From NCBI GenBank assembly GCA_020851785.1, contig JADZCC010000034.1, positions 81,258 to 145,257 of the forward strand: 64,000 nucleotides of DNA, given 5' to 3'. This DNA is from Anaerolineales bacterium (GTDB lineage Bacteria; Chloroflexota; Anaerolineae; Anaerolineales; Villigracilaceae). The notes beneath the pieces were generated by a model. That model saw nothing but the letters and a program-made list of their open reading frames with translations. It did not search any database and was not told where the DNA came from. How positions within the stretch are numbered: position 1 is the stretch's first letter; every line of letters begins with the position of its first letter. This document shows, piece by piece, positions 52,899-62,041 of the stretch. Position numbers and translations under genes: made by a program.

Positions 52899-52952
52899 CG
52901 TCCCGAAGGCTGCTGATTATCCCTTGATTTTTTTGAAAAAACCTTCGGGACG
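52899..52952 (-). terminator. Terminator of the 80-aa gene
   Basis: CGTCCCGAAGG...CCTTCGGGACG; on the minus strand it is followed by TTTTTTCC. Arms resemble those at 40485. Confidence 0.75.
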
Positions 52953-52968
52953 GTTATTTTATATGCTT

Positions 52969-53211
52969 TCAACCTTTCAACGGTGGCGCGTCTTTGTCAT
53001 ACACAAAAACCTGCACATCCATGCCGTCGCTATTCAACAAATCCAGCGCGGGCTGAAACGTCGCATCTTTGATCTTTTGCATCTCGCCCGCAGGCGCATA
53101 GACGGAAAGCCGCGCTTCTTCATCCGACATTTTGGCGGCTTTGATCTCCGCCACAGCGCAGGCGGCGGCAATCAGGTCGGTCATCTTTTTAATCGCGTCG
53201 TCAATGGTCAT
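52969..53211 (-). CDS. Small hypothetical protein
   Basis: 80 residues, MTIDDAIKKMTDLIAAACAVAEIKAAKMSDEEARLSVYAPAGEMQKIKDATFQPALDLLN..., soluble, helix followed by a beta segment (DVQVFVYDKD). SD GGGAG 6 nt before the ATG, TATAAT about 21 nt upstream of it, and its own terminator support a real gene. Family not recognised. It lies downstream of mutS2 on the same strand. Confidence 0.75.
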   Translation of the reverse strand: MTIDDAIKKMTDLIAAACAVAEIKAAKMSDEEARLSVYAPAGEMQKIKDATFQPALDLLNSDGMDVQVFVYDKDAPPLKG

Positions 53212-53244
53212 CGGCGGCTCCCGTTTTTTAAATTATACAACACA

Positions 53245-55665
53245 TCAAGCCGCGTTCAACTTCGCCACGGTCACGCCCTCGCCGCCTTCGGTCTGCCCGC
53301 CCTCTTCAAAAGATTGGATATAGGCGTGTCCGCGCAGGGCTTCGCGCACAGCCTGACGCAAACGCCCCGTGCCTTTGCCGTGAATGATGCGCACAAACGG
53401 CAGGCCCGCCAGATAAGCCTGCTCCAAATATTTTTCCATTTTATCCAGCGCATCTTCGCTCATCAGGCCGCGCAAATCCACTTCCATGCCGGGGGGCTTC
53501 ATCCCGACCGTAGCTGATGGACGATTGACCGTGGACGACGGCTGACGTTTTTGTTCCTTTTGTGGTCGATCGTCTACGGTTTGTGGTCTGATTAAATCGG
53601 CGAATCTCGCCCGCACGCGAATCTTCCCAACCTGCACTTCCGCTTCAGTCTCGCTGATGGCAGTTATCAGACCCTCGGCATTCAACGCGCTGACGGTGAC
53701 CTTCTCGCCCAATTTCAGGGCCGCAGAACCCGCCGTAGGGGCTGGCTCGCTTTTTCTTTCCACCGGTTGCGTTATGGTCTGCTCCATCGTTTCGATTTTT
53801 TCTTCGATGGATTTAATCGCGCTCAAGGGTTGTTGGGCCTTCTTCAACTGGCTCTTCAACGCGTTCAGGTTGCTCTTTAATACGGCGACTTCCAATTCGC
53901 CTTCGGCGCGGGCTTGGGCCAGCGTCTCGCGGCGCTCGTCTTCTATTTTTTCAAGGCGCCTTTCCAGGTCCAGGTTTTGTTTTTCAAGCCGGGCTCTGGC
54001 TTTCTCCAGCTTTTCTCTTTCGCGCGAGGTACGATTTCTTTCCTTGCGAATATCGTCCAGCAATTGATCGGCGCGTAAATCCAGCGGATCAATCTCCGCT
54101 TTGGCCGCGGCGATGATCTGCGGGGATAACCCCAACCGTTGAGCGATGGCCAGGGCGTTGGAGCGGCCGGGGAGTCCGAGAGTCAGCTTGTAGGTCGGGC
54201 GAAGCGTTTTAATATCAAATTCCAGCGAGGCGTTGACCACGCCCTCCGTTGAGTGCGCGAAGGTCTTTAATTCCGGGTAATGCGTGGCCACCAAAGTGAC
54301 GGCGCCGCTTTCGAGCAAATGATTCAAAATCGCGCGCGCCAGGGCCGCGCCTTCTTGCGGGTCGGTGCCGGAGCCAAGTTCGTCGAAGATCACCAGCGAG
54401 CGCCGATCCATTTCTTTTAAGATGCGGATGATGTTGGTGATGTGACCGCTAAACGTGGAAAGCGATTGCTCGATGGATTGCTCGTCGCCGATGTCGGCAT
54501 AGACGGAATGAAAGCACGGCAGTTCGGAACCGCTTTGCGCGGGGATGTGCAAGCCGCTTTGGGCCATGAGCGCCAGCAAGCCAATGGTTTTCAGCGTGAC
54601 GGTTTTGCCGCCGGTGTTGGGGCCGGTGATGACGATGGCGCGCGTTCCAGCGCGCGGATCCACGTCAATGGGGACGACGCTGTGCGGGTCAATCAATGGA
54701 TGGCGGGCGTGAATCAACTTCAGGGTTGGCGAGTGGATGGTTGAAGGTTGTGTATCTTGCAACTTTGAACTTACAACTTTCAACTCATGCAAAATCGGTT
54801 CGCTGGCGTTTAACGTTTCGGCATATTTGGCTTTGGCGAAGGCGACATCCAAAACCGCCAGATTTTCCACGCCGTATTTAATTTCGCTGGCATGAGCGCC
54901 CACCAGAGCCGAAACTTCGGCGAGAATCCTTCTTTCTTCGTCGCGTTCCGCCAATTGCAATTCGCGGATTTCGTTATTGGACTCAACGATGGGCAATGGT
55001 TCGACGAACAAGGTCGCGCCGCTGGCAGATTGATCGTGGACGATGGATTTAATCTTCCCTTTGAATTCCGCCCGCAAAGGGATGACATAACGCCCATCGC
55101 GTTGCGTGATGATTGGCTCCTGCAACATTTGGGCGGTCTTTGAATCGGTGACGTATTTTTGCAGGCGACTCATCAGCCGATCTTGCGCGACGCGCAAATT
55201 ACGGCGCAGGTCGGCCAGCTTGGGCGAAGCTGAATCGAGGACTTCGCCGCGCTCGGAGAGGATGCGCGTAATCGCGTCCACCATGCCGTAGGTTTCGGGC
55301 AGTCCGGCCACGCTGACCATCAAGCGCGGATATTCGGCTTCTTTCTTCTCGAAGTTTTTTTTCAACTCGCGGCAGGAAATCAACGTGGATTTGATGTCGA
55401 GCAAGGCTTGCGGGTCGAGTACGCCGCCACGCGCCGCCAAATCGGCCTGCGGGCGTACGTCGTGCGCCGCGCCCACGCCTGCGCTTTGCAGAGACAGCAA
55501 TTTGCGAGCTTCGGCAGTTTCGCCTAACCGCGCCAGAGCCAACTCGTGGGAAGCGGTTGGCTGTAAACTGCGGGCCAATTCCATCGAAGCGGAAAAATCA
55601 CAAAAGCCCGCCAGCCGTTGTAGAACCTTGGGGTATTCGAGTACGTTGAGAGTCTTACTGTCCAT
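53245..55665 (-). CDS. mutS2: MutS2 endonuclease/ATPase
   Basis: 806 residues from the ATG at 55665, fixed by TATAAT 6 nt upstream; the track start is 36 codons earlier and lies across the promoter. The MutS-type ATPase has TGPNTGGKTVTLKTIGL and DELGSGTDPQEGAALARAIL; a long coiled-coil segment (about 520-610) precedes the C-terminal Smr nuclease domain (VDLRGLMSEDALDKMEKYLEQAYLAGLPFVRIIHGKGTGRLRQAVREAL). It suppresses homologous recombination or rescues stalled ribosomes in characterised relatives. Two linkers are encoded by heptanucleotide arrays at 53516 and 54731. Confidence 0.95.
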   Translation of the reverse strand: MDSKTLNVLEYPKVLQRLAGFCDFSASMELARSLQPTASHELALARLGETAEARKLLSLQSAGVGAAHDVRPQADLAARGGVLDPQALLDIKSTLISCRELKKNFEKKEAEYPRLMVSVAGLPETYGMVDAITRILSERGEVLDSASPKLADLRRNLRVAQDRLMSRLQKYVTDSKTAQMLQEPIITQRDGRYVIPLRAEFKGKIKSIVHDQSASGATLFVEPLPIVESNNEIRELQLAERDEERRILAEVSALVGAHASEIKYGVENLAVLDVAFAKAKYAETLNASEPILHELKVVSSKLQDTQPSTIHSPTLKLIHARHPLIDPHSVVPIDVDPRAGTRAIVITGPNTGGKTVTLKTIGLLALMAQSGLHIPAQSGSELPCFHSVYADIGDEQSIEQSLSTFSGHITNIIRILKEMDRRSLVIFDELGSGTDPQEGAALARAILNHLLESGAVTLVATHYPELKTFAHSTEGVVNASLEFDIKTLRPTYKLTLGLPGRSNALAIAQRLGLSPQIIAAAKAEIDPLDLRADQLLDDIRKERNRTSREREKLEKARARLEKQNLDLERRLEKIEDERRETLAQARAEGELEVAVLKSNLNALKSQLKKAQQPLSAIKSIEEKIETMEQTITQPVERKSEPAPTAGSAALKLGEKVTVSALNAEGLITAISETEAEVQVGKIRVRARFADLIRPQTVDDRPQKEQKRQPSSTVNRPSATVGMKPPGMEVDLRGLMSEDALDKMEKYLEQAYLAGLPFVRIIHGKGTGRLRQAVREALRGHAYIQSFEEGGQTEGGEGVTVAKLNAA
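53516..53592. repeat. Eleven-unit heptad repeat inside mutS2 before the Smr domain
   Basis: GATGGAC, GATTGAC, CGTGGAC, GACGGCT, GACGTTT, TTGTTCC, TTTTGTG, GTCGATC, GTCTACG, GTTTGTG, GTCTGAT: all in one 7-nt phase. The first half carries GGAC-type and the second GTC-type units, so the array is partly self-complementary. It encodes a hydrophilic linker (QTVDDRPQKEQKRQPSSTV). Confidence 0.75.
54731..54786. repeat. Eight-unit heptad repeat inside mutS2 before the ATPase core
   Basis: GAGTGGA, TGGTTGA, AGGTTGT, GTATCTT, GCAACTT, TGAACTT, ACAACTT, TCAACTC in 7-nt phase; GGTTG-type on one side and CAACTT-type on the other. Encodes KVVSSKLQDTQPSTIHSPT. Confidence 0.75.
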
Positions 55666-55671
55666 GCGACG

Positions 55672-55700
55672 ATTATACATTGGAGCAGTTGAATCAATAA
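55672..55700 (-). promoter_or_regulatory. Leaderless promoter of mutS2
   Basis: TTATTG, 17 nt, TATAAT, then 6 nt to ATG at 55665. Confidence 0.68.
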
Positions 55701-55740
55701 AAAATGCTATACTCTCAGCAATCCATTTAAGGAGTTCAAT

Positions 55741-57300
55741 TTGTTCAAGACCAAGCGAACCAGCCAGTTTCACCGGCTGGCGATGATTTTCCTTGTAATT
55801 TCAAGTCTGGCGGGTTGCAACGTCTTCAATTCCGCGCCGCGTCCAAATTTTGTCATTCTGCTAACCGACGATCTTGACGATAAGTTAATGCCCTACCTGC
55901 CCAAAGTCAACGACCTGATCGGCAAACAAGGCGCCACCTTTACCAATTATTTCATCACCACGCCGCTCTGTTGTCCGTCGCGCACGTCCATGCTCACCGG
56001 CGAATACTCGCACAACACCGACATTTTAGACAACCTTCCGGCCTTTAAGCGGTTCTATAAAAACGGCGAAGAAGCGGAAACGCTGGCCGTCTGGTTGCAA
56101 CGCGAAGGGTATCAAACCTCGCTGGTTGGAAAATATCTAAACCTCTACCCAAACGACGCGGGGCGCAATTACGTGCCGCCCGGCTGGACGGACTGGCATT
56201 CCTTTTTATACCTCCCCAAAGGCGGCGTTGACTTTTACTACAACTACACCTTGAATGAAAATGGTCAACTGAAGGAGTATGGCGACAAGCCGGAAGAATA
56301 CGGAACAGACGTAATTTTAGAACGGTCGCTCCAATTTATTAATCAACAAGCTGAAAGTTCAGAACCTTTCTTCATTCTGGTTTCATTCATCGCGCCGCAT
56401 GGGCCAGCCACGCCCGCAGATCGTCACGCCGACTTATATCAAGACCTGGAATATCCGCAAACGCCCTCTTTTGCAGAAGCAGACCTGAGCGATAAACCAA
56501 AGATCGTCCTTTCGCTGGCCTTAAGCGGCGACGAATACGATGAAAATGACGCGAATGACCTCTTTAGAAGGCGGGTTCAATCCCTGCAGGCGGTGGATGA
56601 AGCGACCGTTCAGATTCTTGACGCGCTTCAAAAGAACGGTCAACTGGAGAATACCTACGTTTTCTTCCTATCCGACAACGGTTTTCACATGGGCGAGCAT
56701 CGTTTACCATCCGGCAAGGGAACTTCCTATGAAGAAGATATTCGCGTCCCCTTAATGGTGCGCGGGCCCAACATCCCGGCCGCATCGCAGGTGACTCAAA
56801 TGACCGCCAACATTGACTTTGCGCCCACCATCGCGGAGATTGCCCACATCCCCACCGCCGATTTCATTGACGGGCGGTCCTTCCTTCCGCTTTTAAACCC
56901 CGCCACCAACGCCGCAACCGCATGGCGTAACAGTTTATTGATTGAAATCGGCTACAGCGAATTAGCCGCTACGCAAGAGCAAAATTTAGCCTTGGTTAGT
57001 TCCGCCCCGCCGGAGCCAGACCCGGAATACCCAGACTATATCTACGACCCACCGCGCCAAATTACCGGCGGCACAAGCCGCGCGATTCGCGGCGAGGATT
57101 TTATTTATATTGAGTTTGATAACGGTGAACTGGAATTTTACGATCTGGTCAAAGACCCGTATCAACTGGAAAATATCGCCAGCCAATTAGCGCCGGAAAT
57201 TTTGGCGCAACTGCACGGACGTTTGCAAGCCTTAAAATACTGCACAAAAGATGATTGCCGAAAATACGACGTGGATTTTCACGTCAATTTTAGAAAATAA
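55741..57300 (+). CDS. Sulfatase-family lipoprotein
   Basis: 519 residues from a TTG at 55741 with AAGGAG 6 nt upstream; a TATACT lies about 27 nt before it. The N-terminus is a signal peptide with lipobox SSLAGCN. The sulfatase signature CCPSRTSMLTG holds the Cys (CxPxR) that is normally converted to formylglycine; metal ligands appear in LLTDDLDD and LSDNGFHMGEHRLPSGKG. It probably cleaves sulfate (or phosphate) esters of polysaccharides outside the cell. Maturation needs an active FGE or AtsB-type enzyme encoded elsewhere; the FGE-like TIR protein here lacks the catalytic cysteines. Confidence 0.92.
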   Translation: MFKTKRTSQFHRLAMIFLVISSLAGCNVFNSAPRPNFVILLTDDLDDKLMPYLPKVNDLIGKQGATFTNYFITTPLCCPSRTSMLTGEYSHNTDILDNLPAFKRFYKNGEEAETLAVWLQREGYQTSLVGKYLNLYPNDAGRNYVPPGWTDWHSFLYLPKGGVDFYYNYTLNENGQLKEYGDKPEEYGTDVILERSLQFINQQAESSEPFFILVSFIAPHGPATPADRHADLYQDLEYPQTPSFAEADLSDKPKIVLSLALSGDEYDENDANDLFRRRVQSLQAVDEATVQILDALQKNGQLENTYVFFLSDNGFHMGEHRLPSGKGTSYEEDIRVPLMVRGPNIPAASQVTQMTANIDFAPTIAEIAHIPTADFIDGRSFLPLLNPATNAATAWRNSLLIEIGYSELAATQEQNLALVSSAPPEPDPEYPDYIYDPPRQITGGTSRAIRGEDFIYIEFDNGELEFYDLVKDPYQLENIASQLAPEILAQLHGRLQALKYCTKDDCRKYDVDFHVNFRK

Positions 57301-57317
57301 TGATTGGAGCGTGGAAC

Positions 57318-57974
57318 ATGATCGTCGTCTCAGACATGATGGGAACTTTAACCGCCGGCTCGCCTTTTTTGGGACTGGTGGATTGGGTGAAGCATAATCA
57401 AAGCAAATGGCAGGCCAATTTGATCATGGCTTCCATTATGCCGTCATACTTGCTGGCCAAAAACGGCCTGATTGACTGGCAAGCCTGGGGGCAAAAGTTA
57501 ATGATCGAGAGCTTGGCCTACATCAAAAATGCGGATGCGGAAAAGCTCAAACAGGTTTCCGAATGGGTGGTGGAACAGGATTTATGGAAGAAGCGCCGCG
57601 CAGACGTGGTGGCGCGCTTAATTCAACACCGCGAAGCTGGCGCGCAAGTGTACATTGCCAGTAGCGTCGTTGAGCCGTTCATTGAACCGTTTGCCAAACG
57701 GCTGGGGGCCCAAGTGAGCGGCACGCCGGTGGAAATCGTCAACGGGCGCATTTGCATGGTGGGCGAACTCATCGCCAGCGAAAAGAAAGTGGAGCAGATC
57801 CTGAATCGGCTGGGCGTGAAGCGCGTGGACTTTGCCTACGGCGACACCTACATGGACATTCCCCTGCTCGAACATGCCGATCATCCCGTGGCAGTTTATC
57901 CAGATTCAAAGTTGAAAAAAGTCGCTATGGAAAAAGGCTGGGAAATTATCGGCGATACGCCACAGCGCAATTAA
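57318..57974 (+). CDS. HAD-superfamily phosphatase
   Basis: 218 residues from the ATG at 57318 (GGAG 8 nt upstream); the track start at 57300 overlaps the sulfatase stop as TAATG and is possible. HAD motifs: VVSDMMGTLTAG (second Asp replaced by Met), ASSVVEP, Lys in ASEKKVEQ, and GDTYMDIPLLEHADH. It resembles SerB/PSPase-like HAD hydrolases (HAD-IB). Substrate unknown. Confidence 0.87.
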   Translation: MIVVSDMMGTLTAGSPFLGLVDWVKHNQSKWQANLIMASIMPSYLLAKNGLIDWQAWGQKLMIESLAYIKNADAEKLKQVSEWVVEQDLWKKRRADVVARLIQHREAGAQVYIASSVVEPFIEPFAKRLGAQVSGTPVEIVNGRICMVGELIASEKKVEQILNRLGVKRVDFAYGDTYMDIPLLEHADHPVAVYPDSKLKKVAMEKGWEIIGDTPQRN

Positions 57975-58028
57975 CGCAGAGCAGATTGCGCTTGCATAAA
58001 ACAACAACCTAAGCGCTCAAGAGGAAAC

Positions 58029-58772
58029 ATGGAACGCACAACGTTACGCCGCATACGCCAACGCAAAGCTGAAAACAAAATTTATTTATGCGCCCCGGTC
58101 AATGCCTTAGTAGAGGGCATTTACGAACAAAACATCCCGCTGGCTGAGATCAAAAAGCATGGCGACTTGGGGCTCGGCACGTTCAATGATTTAGACGGCG
58201 AAATGATGATGGTGGACGGAGAAATCTTTCGCGTCGGTTCCGACGGGAAAGTAAATCAAGTTACGGACGAATCGATCCGTACTCCATTTGCTTGCGCTGT
58301 AAAGTTTGAACCAGCCACTAACGAGGCCTTGAATGAAGAATTATCCTACAACGAGTTCTTAAAATGGATGATTGACCTCATGCCATCGCCTAATATCTTT
58401 TATGCGTTTCGCATCACTGGCGATTTTACGTATGTCAAAACTCGTTCGGTTCCAAAACAAGAAAATTATCGTCCGTTGGTTGAAGTAGCCAAAGAACAAC
58501 CCACTTTTGAATTTAATCGCGTCCACGGGCAAATGGTCGGCTTTTATACGCCAGCCTTTATGGCTTCGCTCAATGTGCCCGGCGTCCATTTACATTTTCT
58601 CACCGACGACAAATCCAGCGGTGGGCATTTGCTGGAATGCCGCCCGCGCCATATAAAATTGGAATTGCAATATCTGTATACGCTAGAGCTATCTTTACCG
58701 TCCAGTTTGGATTTTCTCACCTGGGACTTTCAGAGAGATATTGGCCAAGATTTGGACAAGGCCGAGAAATAG
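58029..58772 (+). CDS. budA: Alpha-acetolactate decarboxylase
   Basis: 247 residues. Typical order: LVEGIYEQNIPLAEIKKHGDLGLGTFNDLDGEMMMVDGEIFRV, TPFACAVKF, then GTMVGF-like GQMVGFYTPAFM and the zinc site VPGVHLHFLTDDKSSGGHLLEC. It converts 2-acetolactate to acetoin, balancing pyruvate overflow and branched-chain amino acid synthesis. No acetolactate synthase gene is adjacent. The SD GAGGAAAC precedes the ATG. Confidence 0.95.
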   Translation: MERTTLRRIRQRKAENKIYLCAPVNALVEGIYEQNIPLAEIKKHGDLGLGTFNDLDGEMMMVDGEIFRVGSDGKVNQVTDESIRTPFACAVKFEPATNEALNEELSYNEFLKWMIDLMPSPNIFYAFRITGDFTYVKTRSVPKQENYRPLVEVAKEQPTFEFNRVHGQMVGFYTPAFMASLNVPGVHLHFLTDDKSSGGHLLECRPRHIKLELQYLYTLELSLPSSLDFLTWDFQRDIGQDLDKAEK

Positions 58773-58821
58773 TTTTCAAGTCACCAGAACCAAAACGTAA
58801 CTGGCCATCCTGTCAGGCGCG

Positions 58822-61527
58822 TCATCCCGTATTTCTTAACCCAGCCGCAATCCCGTTAATCGTCAGAGCCATCACCTCGCGCAGAGGTTTGGCTTCGGCG
58901 CATTCCGGGTCTTTGAGCGCGCGTAAACGCTGTAACATTTCCACTTGAATATAGTTCAACGGATCTACATACGGGTTGCGCAGTTGCACCGCCTGGCGCG
59001 TCACCGGCTCCAACTCCAACAGGGTTTGGTGGCGGCTGATTTTCAGCGTCATCTCTTTCGTCCGTTCGTATTCACTGCGAATCGAATTGAAAATTTTGTC
59101 CGCCAGTTTTTCATCCGGCGCCAGGCTTACATACAAGGCGGAAATATCCATATCCGCTTTGAGCAGGGACATTTCAGAATTATTCAGCAACGTTCGAAAG
59201 AATAACCAGCCGTCGTACATTTCCTGTAGCAGGCTTAAGTCTGGCGCGGCGGAGAGCCCGGCGCCGAGGCTGTACCAACCCGGCAGGTTGAAGCGGCTTT
59301 GCATCCACGAGAAAACCCAGGGGATGGACCGAATTTGGTTGACCGCGCCCAACCTCCCGCGCGCAGAGGGGCGCGAACCAATTTGCAGGCGTTTGATTTC
59401 GTCCAACGGCGTGGCCGCCTCCCAAAACTGGATGAAGCCCGGCGTTTCATAGACCAACGCGCGATACGCTTCTTTTCCGACCTTTGACATTTCGGACAGC
59501 GTCTCGCGCCATTTCTGCGGGATGGATTCCACAGCGCGCGGGGCGGAAGCCAAAAGCACCGCGTTGACAATTTGTCCCAGATGCCGATGCGCGATATCGG
59601 GATTGGAATACCGCGAGGCGATGATCTCGCCTTGTTCAGTCAGGCGAAAGCGGCCGTTCACGCTTCCCGGGGGTTGGGCGCGAATGGCATTGTTGGCGGG
59701 GCCGCCGCCGCGCGCAATCGTTCCGCCGCGCCCGTGAAAGAGGGTCAGGCGTATGGCGTATTTTTGCGCCATTTGCGCGATCTCTTCCTGGGCCTGATAC
59801 AACGCCCAGTTCGCCATCAAATAGCCGCCGTCTTTGTTGCTGTCGGAATAACCGATCATCACCATTTGTTTGTTTTGATGCGCCTCCAGGTGGGCGCGAT
59901 ACACTGGAGAATTGAAAAGCAGTTCCAAAATTCCGGCGGCGTCTTTTAAATCTTCAATCGTTTCAAACAAAGGGACAATTTGCGGAATCGTTTTGCAACC
60001 CGCCCATTTAGCCAAGAGCAGGACGGTTAAGACGTCGGCGGCGGAGCGCGTCATCGAAATCACCACCGGGCCCAACAGGTCGGTTCCATAAATTGCATAG
60101 ACGCGCGCAATCAATTGAAAGAGCGCCCACGTTTCCGCCGAAGCGGAAGTGACGCCAGGGTGGCTGGATAAAGCGGGGAGCGGCTCGCTCAACAAACGCG
60201 CCAGCAGGGTTTCCCGCGCAGAGTCGGACAGGTTCTCAAAATCATTTTCGATTCTGAGGGCCCGTAAAATCTCGCCGAGGGCCGCATTCAAACGGCTCGA
60301 TTCTTCGCGCAAGTCCAAACGCGCGGCGCGCAGGCCAAACACCTGCACTTTGTTGATGACAGTCTGTAATTCGTCGTGCGTTAAGTTTGCGGGCAGGGCG
60401 GCGGAGATCATCTGCAAAGGTTCCAACAAATCCGCCAACTGCAGGCGCGCCGGGTGCGGACTGGCGCTTAACAAGTTGCTGGTCATATCGTCGCCGGAGG
60501 CTTCTTTTAAATCGTTGGCCAAAATCGCCACAATCAAACGATAGGGCTCGTGCGCGTAACGTTTTTCAATGTAGGCGATGTGTTCGGAAAAACCCGGCCG
60601 GCGTTTTTCAATCCACTCCGTTAATGCCTGTGGCGGCGGGATGCGGTTGGAGCTCACGCTCAATTGACGGGCCAACTCTTTCAGCGCTTTTTGGTGGCCT
60701 TCCACCGCCAAACCACGATGCAAACGCAGGGTTTCAGCGGTCACGGCGGCCGTCACAAACGGGTTGCCGTCGCGGTCGCCGCCAATCCACGAAGCCAGGC
60801 TCAACCAGTCTTTTGGCGCTTTCAGCGTGGGATAATATTTTTGCAGGGCTTCTTCCAGGTCGCGGTAAATAAGCGGAATCGTATCCCAAAAAAACGACTC
60901 CACAAAATACAGGCCGGTGCGAACTTCATCCGTGACGGAGAGTTTATCGGCGCGCGCGCGATCGGTCAGCCATAAGGCCGAGATCGCGTTTTGCAAGGCC
61001 GTTTCAGTCTCTTCTTTTTTGCGGCGCGCCAGCCCATCCTGATTGAGCAGGCGCAGGAGCGTTTCAATGCGCTCGGTATGCGAAAGCACCGTGCGACGAC
61101 GCGCTTCCGTGGGGTGTGCGGTTAAAACCAACTCGATGAATAAATTTTCCAGCAAAGCGGCGACGGCTTCCGCGCTGACGCCTTCTTTTTTGAGAAGCGC
61201 AAACGCTTCGCCAATCGACTCGCGGACTGGTTCTGGATAAGATTCATCCTCCCGCTGACGGAGCAAACGCACGCGCTGATGTTCTTCCGCGAGATTCACC
61301 AAATCAAAATAGGCCGCAAAAGCCGCGGCAATCACGCGCGCGTCCGAATTTTTCAGCGCGGCAACTTCCTTCAGCAGACGCTCTGCGGCAACGCCATCTC
61401 CAGCGCGGCGCGCCTTGGCCAACAGGCGAATGTTTTCTTCGATCTTAAAAAGTTGCGGCGACTCCAGTTCCGAGATCACCCGGCCGAGCAAGTCGCCTAA
61501 TAAATGTATATTTTGAGAAAGTTCCAT
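58822..61527 (-). CDS. ppc: Phosphoenolpyruvate carboxylase
   Basis: 901 residues, full length. Catalytic segments VLTAHPTEARRRT (His), GYSDSNKDGGYLMANW, FHGRGGTIARGGGPANNAI, GSVNGRFRLTEQGEIIASRY and SRPSARGRLGAVNQIRSIPWVFSWMQSRFNLPGWY are intact, and the C-terminus ends INGIAAGLRNTG as usual. It fixes bicarbonate to make oxaloacetate for anaplerosis. The promoter is leaderless. Confidence 0.97.
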   Translation of the reverse strand: MELSQNIHLLGDLLGRVISELESPQLFKIEENIRLLAKARRAGDGVAAERLLKEVAALKNSDARVIAAAFAAYFDLVNLAEEHQRVRLLRQREDESYPEPVRESIGEAFALLKKEGVSAEAVAALLENLFIELVLTAHPTEARRRTVLSHTERIETLLRLLNQDGLARRKKEETETALQNAISALWLTDRARADKLSVTDEVRTGLYFVESFFWDTIPLIYRDLEEALQKYYPTLKAPKDWLSLASWIGGDRDGNPFVTAAVTAETLRLHRGLAVEGHQKALKELARQLSVSSNRIPPPQALTEWIEKRRPGFSEHIAYIEKRYAHEPYRLIVAILANDLKEASGDDMTSNLLSASPHPARLQLADLLEPLQMISAALPANLTHDELQTVINKVQVFGLRAARLDLREESSRLNAALGEILRALRIENDFENLSDSARETLLARLLSEPLPALSSHPGVTSASAETWALFQLIARVYAIYGTDLLGPVVISMTRSAADVLTVLLLAKWAGCKTIPQIVPLFETIEDLKDAAGILELLFNSPVYRAHLEAHQNKQMVMIGYSDSNKDGGYLMANWALYQAQEEIAQMAQKYAIRLTLFHGRGGTIARGGGPANNAIRAQPPGSVNGRFRLTEQGEIIASRYSNPDIAHRHLGQIVNAVLLASAPRAVESIPQKWRETLSEMSKVGKEAYRALVYETPGFIQFWEAATPLDEIKRLQIGSRPSARGRLGAVNQIRSIPWVFSWMQSRFNLPGWYSLGAGLSAAPDLSLLQEMYDGWLFFRTLLNNSEMSLLKADMDISALYVSLAPDEKLADKIFNSIRSEYERTKEMTLKISRHQTLLELEPVTRQAVQLRNPYVDPLNYIQVEMLQRLRALKDPECAEAKPLREVMALTINGIAAGLRNTG

Positions 61528-61533
61528 TTGGGT

Positions 61534-61539
61534 AGTATA
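61534..61539 (-). promoter_or_regulatory. -10 box of ppc, leaderless arrangement
   Basis: TATACT, 6 nt (ACCCAA), then ATG at 61527. A -35 is not clear. Confidence 0.6.
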
Positions 61540-61553
61540 ACAAAGCCAAAGCC

Positions 61554-61585
61554 TTCAGGCATGACCCAGACGGGTAATGCCTGAA
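61554..61585. terminator. Hairpin between the SMR transporter gene and ppc
   Basis: TTCAGGCAT-g-ACCC-agac-GGGT-a-ATGCCTGAA; lies after the SMR stop on the minus strand and before the ppc promoter. T-run is weak. Confidence 0.5.
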
Positions 61586-61611
61586 AGACTCTTTCAATTT
61601 GCGCGCTGAGG

Positions 61612-61944
61612 TTAATGCGTGGGGGCTTTTGAAATCACGTTAATGAACACGATTCCCAACAAAATCAGGAAGATGCCCACGACGCGGGCCCAATCCAGCG
61701 GCTCGCGCCAGATGAGCATTCCGGCGATGACCGTGAGGACCAACCCCACGCCCGACCAGATCGCATAGGCCACGCCGATGGGCATGGTTTTTAATGCCAG
61801 CGAAAGCAGATAAAACGAGGCGCCATAGCCAATCACGACGATCAGGCTGGGGACAAGTTTGGTGAATCCCTGCGTAAACTTTAACGCAGTGGTGGCAATC
61901 ACTTCGGAGAGGATGGCAAAGAAGAGGACGAGGAAAGTTTGCAC
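61612..61944 (-). CDS. Small multidrug resistance (SMR/QacE-like) transporter
   Basis: 110 residues from the GTG at 61944 with AAGGA 7 nt upstream, the usual SMR length; the track start adds a poor N-terminal extension. Four membrane helices; the essential Glu is in LSEVIATTALK, and YAIWSGVGLVLTVIAG matches the family. It exports cationic drugs, guanidinium or polyamines by proton antiport. It follows the TetR-hydrolase pair on the same strand, so it may belong to the same regulon. Confidence 0.92.
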   Translation of the reverse strand: MQTFLVLFFAILSEVIATTALKFTQGFTKLVPSLIVVIGYGASFYLLSLALKTMPIGVAYAIWSGVGLVLTVIAGMLIWREPLDWARVVGIFLILLGIVFINVISKAPTH

Positions 61945-62041
61945 AGGGGGTTCCTTTTGAGGGTTTGAAATTTGGGGCGTTTTGCAAGTTCCCGTCCTAT
62001 TATCCCACGTCACGCAAAAGCGCTCTACCTCTCTTCAAGAA

